Made by a program: the position numbers and the translations under genes. A stretch of 64,000 nucleotides of DNA from Patescibacteria group bacterium (GTDB taxonomy: Bacteria > Patescibacteriota > Microgenomatia > UBA1406 > GWC2-37-13): assembly GCA_026004415.1 (NCBI GenBank), contig BPJC01000004.1:62001-126000 (forward strand). The letters run 5' to 3'. Position 1 is the first letter of the stretch, and every line of letters begins with the position of its first letter. Below, piece by piece: positions 53,578 to 61,606 of the stretch. Below the pieces are notes generated by a model. It was not told the origin of the DNA. It saw only the letters and a list, made by a program, of their open reading frames with translations, and searched no databases.

Positions 53578-54408
53578 TTATATTTTTCTAAAAAGTGATT
53601 TTAGAATGTCCATATTCTTTTTGTCAGGTCCTTTATTGTCAAAACCAGGAGTCTCCAAGATCATTGGCAGAGCCTTGAAATCAGAGATCTTAAGAATATT
53701 TAAAAATCCTGCCTCACCAATACTTCCTTTTGTTAAGTTTTCATGCCTGTCTCTTAACGAACCTAAAGTATCTCTACTGTCATTTAAATGCCACAGAATT
53801 AGTTTATCTTTTCCAATAAGCCTGTTAAACTCTTGCCAATAAGATTCTAAAGTTTCAAAATCTCTTATATCTACACCGCTGGAAAATAAATGACATGAGT
53901 CCAAACAAACAGCGACCCGATCTGAGTTTAATTTGTCAACTATTAAAGCTATCTCCTCAAGATCTTTGCCTATTTTTCTATTACCTGCATTCTCTATAAT
54001 AAACAAAGATTTTGGATCTGTTGCTGACAATACGGTGTTAATATTATCAATCAATGTCGCATAATCTTTATCAGCTTGTTTAAAAGAACCCAGATGAACT
54101 ACACTTCCCTTAATACCCATTTTAGCCGCCAAATTAAGTTCTTCAATTAAAATATTGACTGATTTCCTACCTGTATCATTTTTATCAGCTAAATTTATCA
54201 AATAGGAAGCATGAAAAAAGATTGGCGAAACATTATACTCTTTTGCAGTTTCCTTAAATGCGTTTATCTCTTCATCAGTAAAACCTTTAAAACTCCAACT
54301 GCGCGGAGATGTAGCAAATATCTGAAGACAGTTCCCACCTTTTGAGACCATATCTTTTACTGCATAACTCAGACCTTTTGAGATGGACAGATGTGCTCCG
54401 ATTAACAT
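53578..54408 (-). CDS. nfo: Endonuclease IV (AP endonuclease Nfo)
   Basis: 276 aa zinc TIM-barrel enzyme that cuts DNA at abasic sites. MLIGAHLSISKGLSYAVKDM, FATSPRSW near residue 33, VVHLGSF near 105, IENAGNRKIG near 140, CLDSCHLFSSG near 172, LWHLNDSRD near 210 and ILETPG near 255 carry the metal-binding His, Asp and Glu set. The ATG at 54408 is chosen (a TTG two codons upstream is possible), 2 bp after the surface-protein stop. Confidence 0.94.
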   Translation of the reverse strand: MLIGAHLSISKGLSYAVKDMVSKGGNCLQIFATSPRSWSFKGFTDEEINAFKETAKEYNVSPIFFHASYLINLADKNDTGRKSVNILIEELNLAAKMGIKGSVVHLGSFKQADKDYATLIDNINTVLSATDPKSLFIIENAGNRKIGKDLEEIALIVDKLNSDRVAVCLDSCHLFSSGVDIRDFETLESYWQEFNRLIGKDKLILWHLNDSRDTLGSLRDRHENLTKGSIGEAGFLNILKISDFKALPMILETPGFDNKGPDKKNMDILKSLFRKI

Positions 54409-54410
54409 AA

Positions 54411-56765
54411 TCAATTTAAACTAAACAGATTTATATTGTTTGCATTTAAGTACTCATTATTCAGCTTGATAAACTCTGCCAAACTCATATTGTAGACTCT
54501 GCCGTTATCTTCAACGATTCTTAAATAAAACGGAAGTTTAGGCAGTTGATCATAAGACAAATCTACAAAACCAGAGTCATCAATTAAATGTTCAGAGTAG
54601 ATCTGGTGATTAGACTTTAAAATCAAGCTGAGTTTTTTGGCTGATTTAATATAACCTTTAATTTTTACAGGAGGGAGATTAAACTCAGTGCCAGATATTC
54701 GGTCTTCAGCAGAGATATCGAATCTAAAAAGGTTTAAAATAGCATCCCAAAGCTCTTGTAAAAACCCCTTTTCTTCAACTGCATAATACTTGGTATTTTT
54801 TTCAAAAACCGGTATTAAGGTTTGATTCTTATTAACCTGATCCCTGTTTATAACAACCTCATAAGAACCGTACTCGTTTGCTGTTGTCTGAGCGATTACT
54901 TTTTTTCCTTGAACAATTTTAATTATTGTAAACGGATGACTTACCCTGCCTACGATCTTAACAATGTTCTCATTGGTAGACGGTAGAATTTCAAAATCTA
55001 ATGATTTTACAGGATAGGATCTGCCTTTGCCATCTTTTGGATACAAAGCAATATCTTTTTTAACCGGATTATTGGCAGTCTCTACTATAACCTCATTAGG
55101 CTTATACGGTTCTGTGTAAATCAGCTTATAATTTTTATTGATACTTGAGTTATTGCCAAACTCATAATCTTCAGGCGGAGTCACAGACAACTTATAACTG
55201 CCATTCTCAACTAAAAAGTTATATACGCCATCTACTCCAGTTACAACTGGGTTAATTAACCCTGGTCTAGAGTAAACCTGTCCTGATTCTGTAAGTATCT
55301 GTACTCTAACATTAGGAATTGGCTCTAAGCTTAAGCTATCAAACACTCTGCCGTAAGGATCCCAGTATATTGCGACACATTTCTTGATCTCCTCATCTTT
55401 TTGACCAAATCCTATAGTGCCATACTGTACAGAACTCTGATTGCCATCTGGAGCAGAGCCTCCAGAGAGTGAAGAAAAGAACACAGCAAAAAATGTATGA
55501 GTTGCAGTAGTCTGAGTATGGCTATAAACAACCTTTGTCAACTGACTGCCCTGCTGGGTTAACTGCAATGGATTAGGAGGATCAACTATAAACTCATGAT
55601 CACTCGCTTTGTTTATAGATAAAGTTTGGTCATGAGCAGTATTTCCAGTTGTACAAGCAACATTACCATCTCTGGAAACACAACCTACTATGTATATATC
55701 CTTGTTGGCAGGCAAGTTGTTTACCTTAAGCAGTAATCTATGGTCTTGTTTGCCTCCGGGTTTAATAGCTCCATTATAGTACTCTGACTGCATACAGTAC
55801 CAAGTCTGACCTGGTTTTAACACAGGAGCTTTAGTTCCTGTTTGATTATGGCTTGGCGTTGGAAAAGCTGTAACTATAAAAGTCGGTGTTGGAGTTGGCG
55901 TGTTAGTTGGTGTTGGACTCGGTGTTGGAGTATTTGTAGGAGTAGGCGTAGCAGTTGGCGTTGGAGTAACTGTTGGAGTTGGAGTCACTGTTGGTGTGGC
56001 TGTTGGTGTTGGAGTTGGTGTTGGCAAAGGCGTGAATCTAAACAAAAAATCAAAACCTGTTTTATTTTCATAGTTTCCAAAACCTTCTTCATAAAAATCT
56101 GCTTCAACCCATCTTTCTCTATGATCTTTAATATACCACTTGCCAGATGTATGTGATAAACCTTGATCTATTAAGTTTTGAGGCAGTCTATATCCATCCG
56201 GGAAATACGGTCCCCAACGATGAGGATTTTGTCCACAGTTAAAGCCGCACCAATTAAGCTCATAAGAATAAACAGGGTTGTTGGTTTCTGTACATAGTAG
56301 AATATTAGAGTCACAGATTTGCAAAGCATCTTGAGATATTGAACAAACTCTATTTTCCTGAAACAGCCTTCTGGTAGGGCACCGAGTAGCTCCTCTAGAT
56401 GTTTTACACATAGGAGCTGGGTCTGCGTTATTTTCAACCATATCATTGCCCATATAATATGTTCCATCAGCTTTTACTGTTGTCTCAACAACATCGTTTA
56501 TGCCCCAACAATAATAGGCGTTCTCAACTCTACAGTCATCATCATTGCATAGCTTTCCATTCTCAGCATTACAGTAGCTCCAAGCCCACCAATCAAGCCT
56601 GTAGATTTTAACTCCGGGCAAAGGTATTCTTGTACCATCAGGCAGTTCGCCCCAAACTCTTCCTCTAACTGAAGCTGGAATCCAAGCAGACACAGGACCA
56701 GCATAAATCAATTGTAAAAAAAATACAAAAACAAAAACCAACCCTAAACTTAATTTTTTACTCAT
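54411..56765 (-). CDS. Large secreted surface protein with Thr/Pro stalk
   Basis: 784 aa. Cleavable signal (residues 1-27, AGPVSA before WIP). A cysteine-rich N-terminal domain opens with [20 protein letters not shown] (carboxypeptidase-regulatory-like) and has about sixteen cysteines; a Thr/Pro repeat stalk of about 55 residues ([20 protein letters not shown], near 252-307) follows; then a beta-rich domain, another regulatory-like repeat ([20 protein letters not shown]) and at least two more beta-sandwich segments. No sortase motif or C-terminal helix is seen, so its attachment is unclear. Followed within 2 bp by nfo, preceded by the parvulin-like gene (6 bp). Confidence 0.78.
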   Translation of the reverse strand: MSKKLSLGLVFVFVFFLQLIYAGPVSAWIPASVRGRVWGELPDGTRIPLPGVKIYRLDWWAWSYCNAENGKLCNDDDCRVENAYYCWGINDVVETTVKADGTYYMGNDMVENNADPAPMCKTSRGATRCPTRRLFQENRVCSISQDALQICDSNILLCTETNNPVYSYELNWCGFNCGQNPHRWGPYFPDGYRLPQNLIDQGLSHTSGKWYIKDHRERWVEADFYEEGFGNYENKTGFDFLFRFTPLPTPTPTPTATPTVTPTPTVTPTPTATPTPTNTPTPSPTPTNTPTPTPTFIVTAFPTPSHNQTGTKAPVLKPGQTWYCMQSEYYNGAIKPGGKQDHRLLLKVNNLPANKDIYIVGCVSRDGNVACTTGNTAHDQTLSINKASDHEFIVDPPNPLQLTQQGSQLTKVVYSHTQTTATHTFFAVFFSSLSGGSAPDGNQSSVQYGTIGFGQKDEEIKKCVAIYWDPYGRVFDSLSLEPIPNVRVQILTESGQVYSRPGLINPVVTGVDGVYNFLVENGSYKLSVTPPEDYEFGNNSSINKNYKLIYTEPYKPNEVIVETANNPVKKDIALYPKDGKGRSYPVKSLDFEILPSTNENIVKIVGRVSHPFTIIKIVQGKKVIAQTTANEYGSYEVVINRDQVNKNQTLIPVFEKNTKYYAVEEKGFLQELWDAILNLFRFDISAEDRISGTEFNLPPVKIKGYIKSAKKLSLILKSNHQIYSEHLIDDSGFVDLSYDQLPKLPFYLRIVEDNGRVYNMSLAEFIKLNNEYLNANNINLFSLN

Positions 56766-56771
56766 AAATTA

Positions 56772-57729
56772 TTATTTGATTTGTAAAACTAAACCTTCTT
56801 TTCTTCTAGCTTCCAATAATTCTTGTACAGAGTCAAACTCTTGAATCTTTTTTTCATTAACTTTTATAACTATATAATACGCTTCATACCAGCCAAACTC
56901 AGGAGCAAAATCTCTTCCCACCAAAACAGGCGAGACCTGGCCTTCTTCCATCTTCCAAAGATAATCATTGAGTATATCATCATGATAATATTTATGATCT
57001 TTTTTTAAATATAAAAATTCCTGATAAGCATTCCATTTATATGCCTCGTCTATTTGAAACAAAGATTTATTTGACTTAATCTTATCTCCTGCCTGCTTCA
57101 TACTCAACCTACCTGAAGCAACTTGATTTCTAAGGTCCTCAATAAACGATCTTGTGATCTCTTTAGCCTTTTCAACACCCATTGCAGGAGGATTTACATT
57201 ATAAAACCACACAGAGATTGACTCACCGGAGATATAAGTTGTGCCTTTAGTCTCAAAGTAGTCTCTGGCAAAGTTGGCTCTTGCTGGCGTAAATTTGTTG
57301 TCAGAATAAAAAACAACGCCTTTTCTAACTGCTTCATTTTGCAGTATGATATCATCTGTTAACCTGTCAAAAACAACTTGCCATTTTTGAGGATCTTTTC
57401 TATTCTCTACAGTATTTTCAAAACTATACTTAAACCTCTGATTAATCTCATCAAGTCCGACTTTGACAGCGCCCACCTGTATGCCATCTTTAACTTTATC
57501 TATAGAAAAAGGATATATGCTATCTATTTGTTCTGGATTTATGTTTTTTACCAAGATCAAGATTGGTTTTTGGATTTTTGGCTGAAGTATCTAAAGAGCT
57601 GTCTGCATTTTGTTTATTTGAAGAGAGATTTAAGATTACAAAAACAATTATTATAATTAAAATTAGTATGCCAAGAGTTAAAAAAACATAAATTCTTTTT
57701 TCTGTTAGAAAATCAATTATACTCTGCAT
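56772..57729 (-). CDS. Membrane-anchored parvulin-like (PpiC/SurA) protein, one frameshift
   Basis: About 318 aa after joining two frames. N-terminal anchor (about residues 14-34), Asn/Ser linker, a SurA-like N domain (VKVGLDEINQRFKYSFENTV) and a parvulin-like region (RSFIEDLRNQVASGRLSMKQ and WKMEEGQVSPVLVGRDF) before VIKVNEKKIQEF. The frame breaks at a GG (plus 57551-57552); one base less joins NPKTNLDL to VKNINPEQIDSIYPFS. Likely an extracytoplasmic folding catalyst, perhaps for the surface protein encoded 6 bp downstream. Catalytic competence is uncertain. Confidence 0.65.
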
Positions 57730-57793
57730 GCTTATTATAAAGCATACTTGGTATCAAGCACAAAATCAAGTAAGAAAAACTGTCCTTAATCAG

Positions 57794-57878
<85 letters not shown>

Positions 57879-57921
57879 AGTATATCTATTATATCTAAAA
57901 AGCTAAAGTTTTTATTAGTTG

Positions 57922-58518
57922 TTATCTAAACAAAGCAGGTCTGCCTAGTCTGTAGTTTAGCTTTTTAAGTTTTCTTTCTCCTATAATCTTAGCAGGAACA
58001 CCTGCGGCTATGGCAAAAGGAGGTATGTCTTTGGTTACTACTGCTCCTGCGGCAATAACTGCTCCTTTGCCTATTGTCACTCCAGGCAAAATTATTGCTC
58101 TAGGACCAACGAAAACATAGTCTTCTATAACAACCTTTTCAGTTGTAGCTGTAAAGTTTTCATCATTTATATTATGCTCAGAGTTGTAAATCAAAACACC
58201 AGAGGCAATATCAACATGGTCTCCAATAATCAATTTATCTCTTCCATCTAATACGCAAAACTCTCCAATTATAGAGTCATTGCCTATCTTAATATTTACA
58301 GGGTTGTAAAACCTTGCAAACATATGAATAGTAGAGCCTTTGCCTATTTTTATGCCAGAGATTCTATATATTGTTTTTCGAAACAAATGACTTGGCACAC
58401 AACCTGTCAAATGAAGTAAAAAAACCTCAAACTCTAAAAGCACTGCCTTGATTCTATTGATAACTTTATCCAGAAACTCCGAAAAACTTAACGATCTGCC
58501 AGTTTTATCTTTAAACAT
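57922..58518 (-). CDS. Left-handed beta-helix acyltransferase
   Basis: 198 aa with hexapeptide repeats from about residue 57 ([29 protein letters not shown]) to 180 ([20 protein letters not shown] and [10 protein letters not shown]), the maltose/galactoside O-acetyltransferase or colanic-acid-type pattern, with SEHN near residue 112 as the catalytic histidine region. The N-terminal 45 residues are helical and hydrophobic. Overlaps the transglutaminase-like gene by 8 bp. Probably O-acetylates a surface glycan. Confidence 0.82.
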   Translation of the reverse strand: MFKDKTGRSLSFSEFLDKVINRIKAVLLEFEVFLLHLTGCVPSHLFRKTIYRISGIKIGKGSTIHMFARFYNPVNIKIGNDSIIGEFCVLDGRDKLIIGDHVDIASGVLIYNSEHNINDENFTATTEKVVIEDYVFVGPRAIILPGVTIGKGAVIAAGAVVTKDIPPFAIAAGVPAKIIGERKLKKLNYRLGRPALFR

Positions 58519-59353
58519 TGTAATATTTTAACACATTCTGAATCAGCACAATCTTTCTGTCAAGTTCTTTAATAAAATGGTTAACTCCATAAGACAGATT
58601 GATGTGATAAGAGCTAATTTTGCCAAAACCACCTAGTCTGGAACTTAACCCAAACTTGTTCCTCCAATCAACAGAAGGATCAAGAGGAAAGATACTGCCT
58701 GTTTTTAAAGGAATTTCCAACCAAACATGCATTGAAGTAGATTTGCTTTTGCTAGAATAAAGCTGACCAACAGCCAAATCAACAGAGATGCGCCTTGTCA
58801 AAAGAATACTAGACAACAGTGTACAAAAACCTCCACAATCAACCTCTGGCAAAGTTAATGCTTGCTTGTAGGAGTATAAACCTTTTATTGGTTTGCCGTA
58901 CCTTAACTTAGCAATAACTAAATTATAGGATTTTAGAACAAACTCTGGAATAGAGTTCGTTTTTATTTGTTTGGCCAAACTCTGGATTTTTTTATCATAG
59001 GGATTTATCTTGTCAATCAAATTTTTGTCAAAAGAGTCCAAAGGTTTGAAAAGATTGAGCTTAGAAATATCTTGATAAACTGGTTTTACAGATACAGTAT
59101 AAACCAGATTTAATTTGCAATCAGAATCTGGTTTTGCTGTTATAATTCTGTACTGTCTGCTGAAACAACGGTTGGTTTTTAGATTCACATCATACTCTAT
59201 CAACCTTTGACGGCAATTATCTAAAGGCAGTGGCAGAACTACTGTCTGACGAGATTTAACAAAGACGGTTTTAGAAACACGCAGTCTTTGAGGTCTAGAC
59301 TCTTTAGTAAGAGCAAATCTATTTAGGATCTGCTTAATCTTTAACTTTATCAT
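58511..59353 (-). CDS. Transglutaminase-like cysteine protease-fold protein
   Basis: 280 aa. The C-terminal part has the transglutaminase core triad: [18 protein letters not shown] with Cys177, SMHVWLEI with His209 and FPLDPSVDW with Asp225. The N-terminal 100 residues look beta-rich ([20 protein letters not shown]), as in prokaryotic transglutaminase-like proteins. No signal peptide is evident, so the site of action is probably cytoplasmic. Function in prokaryotes ranges from peptidase to crosslinker; here the neighbours suggest envelope modification. Divergent from the DegT-like gene. Confidence 0.78.
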   Translation of the reverse strand: MIKLKIKQILNRFALTKESRPQRLRVSKTVFVKSRQTVVLPLPLDNCRQRLIEYDVNLKTNRCFSRQYRIITAKPDSDCKLNLVYTVSVKPVYQDISKLNLFKPLDSFDKNLIDKINPYDKKIQSLAKQIKTNSIPEFVLKSYNLVIAKLRYGKPIKGLYSYKQALTLPEVDCGGFCTLLSSILLTRRISVDLAVGQLYSSKSKSTSMHVWLEIPLKTGSIFPLDPSVDWRNKFGLSSRLGGFGKISSYHINLSYGVNHFIKELDRKIVLIQNVLKYYNV

Positions 59354-59364
59354 TGTCCTTTTAT

Positions 59365-59372
59365 TTTATAAT
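59365..59372. promoter_or_regulatory. Overlapping divergent -10 elements
   Basis: TTTATAAT: TATAAT on the plus strand (59367-59372), 6 nt before the ATG at 59379, and TATAAA on the minus strand (59365-59370), 11 nt before the ATG at 59353. The minus-strand gene has a weak AAGGA before its ATG. The whole divergent gap is 25 bp. Confidence 0.45.
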
Positions 59373-59378
59373 TTTAAT

Positions 59379-60560
59379 ATGAGCTTGAATAATATTCTGC
59401 CTACTGTAACTGATAAAGAATTAACTCATCTAATCAAAAATCTTAAAAACTATAAATATTTTAAGCAACAAACAATAAAAGAACTAAAAACATATTTTCC
59501 CAACAGTAGTTTTTTATTTTTCGACTCTGCTCGTTCCAGCCTTAAATTTTTAGCTGAGACTGTTTTAAACAAACAAAGCAAAATAGCTCTCCAATGTTTT
59601 ACCTGTTCTGCAGTAATCCACCCCTTTTTAACCTCTCAAGTTAGGCCTGTTTATCTAAGTTTTGATTTTGACAGTTTTAATTTTGAGATAAAACATCTGC
59701 TTGAAAAAAAATCCTCTGAAATAAAGGCTGTCTTAATTCAGTACACCTTTGGCATAACGCCAAAGACACTGCATAAAATAATAAGTTTTTGTCGCAAAAA
59801 CAATATTTTGATTATTGAAGACTTAAGTCATAGTTTTGGCAATAAAGTTAACAAACAGTTCTTAGGCAATTTAGGAGATTTTGCAGTCATCAGTTTTGGC
59901 AAAGACAAAGTAATCAACTGTTCAACAGGAGGCTGTCTGGTAATTAACAATCAAAACTATAGCAGGTTATTAAAAGAAAAGTTTCATTATATACCAGAGA
60001 TAACCTTTCAAAAAAAGCTACAACAATTTTTTTATTTGTTTTTTATGCAGTTTGCCAAAAAATACTATGGGTTTAAACTTACAAGAGGATTAATTTTTTT
60101 ACTTCAAAGCATTGGTCTGCTACAAAAATCAGTATCCAATAGAGAAAAACAGTTAAAGCAAGAAGATATTTATAGATTTAACAAATACCTGTTTCCTTTG
60201 CTTTATACACAGATAAAGAAACTTAAGTCAAACTCATCAGAACGATGGCAAAACACCCAGTATTGGAACCACATATTTTCTAAAAACTACAATACCTCTC
60301 TGCTTAAGTTTCCAATCTCAGTAAGGAATAAAAAGGAGATTTTAAAAGAGCTTCAACAAAAAAAGATTTTTTTATCGACTTGGTATGCTAATCTCATAGA
60401 TCCTGCAGATATTGATCTTTCAAAGTATCAAATTAATCTTGATAATTTTATAAAAGAAAAAAAGTTTGCAGAGCATATCATAAACCTACCCACTTTTAAT
60501 CTGTCAAAACAACAGGCAAGTATTATTTATAGCATATTAAAAAAATATGAAGGTTATTGA
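59379..60560 (+). CDS. DegT/DnrJ/EryC1-like PLP-dependent protein
   Basis: 393 aa, aspartate aminotransferase fold type I. LFFDSARSSLKFLAE near residue 47, CFTCSAVIHPFL near 75, IEDLSHSFGNK near 145 (PLP-pyridine Asp) and ISFGKDKVINCSTGG near 170 with the lysine expected to hold PLP. Sugar aminotransferases of this family make amino-deoxysugars for surface glycans; this member is diverged and helix-rich in its second half, so substrate and even activity are uncertain. Overlaps the FemAB-like gene by 14 bp. Confidence 0.75.
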   Translation: MSLNNILPTVTDKELTHLIKNLKNYKYFKQQTIKELKTYFPNSSFLFFDSARSSLKFLAETVLNKQSKIALQCFTCSAVIHPFLTSQVRPVYLSFDFDSFNFEIKHLLEKKSSEIKAVLIQYTFGITPKTLHKIISFCRKNNILIIEDLSHSFGNKVNKQFLGNLGDFAVISFGKDKVINCSTGGCLVINNQNYSRLLKEKFHYIPEITFQKKLQQFFYLFFMQFAKKYYGFKLTRGLIFLLQSIGLLQKSVSNREKQLKQEDIYRFNKYLFPLLYTQIKKLKSNSSERWQNTQYWNHIFSKNYNTSLLKFPISVRNKKEILKELQQKKIFLSTWYANLIDPADIDLSKYQINLDNFIKEKKFAEHIINLPTFNLSKQQASIIYSILKKYEGY

Positions 60561-61552
60561 GATTAAAGATAAATCAAGATGGGAAGCGTTTATCTTGTCC
60601 TCAAACTGGACGCCGTTTTTTCAGTCATGGTCTTTTGGAGAATCTCAAAAACAAAGCAACTGCAGTATCTACAGAATTGCTGTTGTAAACCAATCAAAGA
60701 TCACTATGGCAGTTCAAATTTTTGATATAAAAGCTAAAAAAGGCAGATTCTTTCATTTAAGACACGGTCCTGTGTTTAATAAATTTTCAGAACCTGCTTT
60801 TAATTTGCTTTTAAAACACCTATTAAAAATAGGCAAAAAAACAAAATATCTGGTGGTTAAGAATGAGCCCTTTAATCTCAACTGCTGAATACTTAAACTA
60901 TTTTAGCAAATACCGCTTTATAAAGTCTCCTACAGCCAATCAAGATGCCCAAAACTGTATTGTTATAGATCTCAATAAAGATTTACAAACAATTTTTTCC
61001 CAGTTTAAAAAAAACACCAGAAACTTAATACGCAAAGCTGAAAAAATTGGAGTTGAGATTATTGAGTCAACTAAGTTATCAGATTACAAACTGTTTGAGC
61101 AGTTATATTATAAAACTGCAGAAAGACAGAGCTTCACTCCCCATCAAGGCATTTTGTCAGAGTATAAAACCTTGCTAAAGGAAAACCAGATCAAACTCTT
61201 TTTAGGTTATTTTAAACAACAATTATTATCTGCGGCTTTAATAGTATTTTACGGCAAACAAGCAGTCTACCATCATTCAGGCAGTATTCCCAGCAAAATA
61301 CCTGTAAACTACTTGCTGCAATGGAAGGTTATTCAAACTGCCAAACAACAAGGATTTAGATATTACAATCTCTGGGGAGTCTCTCCAAAAGACAAACCCA
61401 AACATCCCTGGTCTGGTTTAAGTTTTTTCAAGAGAAGTTTTGGCGGAAAAGAGATAAACTTTGTCCATAGCGTAGATTTACCATTAAAAAAACTGTACTG
61501 GTTATCATACTGTTATCAAAAACTCTGGCTATGGCAAAAAGGATATTTATAA
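60547..61552 (+). CDS. FemAB-like transferase, second copy, one frameshift
   Basis: About 335 aa after joining two frames. N-terminal WTPFFQSWSFGESQKQSNCS, LRHGPVFNKF; C-terminal SQFKKNTRNLIRKAEKIGVE, YKTAERQSFTPH, YHHSGSIPSKIPVNYLLQW and YNLWGVSPKDKPKHPWSGLS, the FemXAB pattern also present in the gene at 51259 but with low similarity. The frame breaks at CCC/TTT (60868-60873): one base less joins VKNEP to LISTAEYLNYF. Follows the DegT-like gene with overlap; the PBP1A gene starts 54 bp later. Confidence 0.78.
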
Positions 61553-61570
61553 AAATCCTATATAATTAAA

Positions 61571-61599
61571 TTGAATCTAAAAACAAGATATGTTAAAAT
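61571..61599 (+). promoter_or_regulatory. Promoter of the second PBP1A gene
   Basis: TTGAAT (61571-61576), a 17-bp spacer and TAAAAT (61594-61599), 7 nt before the ATG at 61607. No Shine-Dalgarno; predicted leaderless. Confidence 0.6.
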
Positions 61600-61606
61600 T
61601 CGCGAT

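Noticed and set aside
55850-56035. Short tandem repeats that might be taken for a CRISPR array
   Set aside because: They encode the Thr/Pro stalk in frame; there is no constant repeat with unique spacers, and there are no cas genes in the window.
55842-56156. Plus-strand Trp/Cys/Arg-rich frame
   Set aside because: It is the antisense reading of the Thr/Pro stalk of the surface protein.
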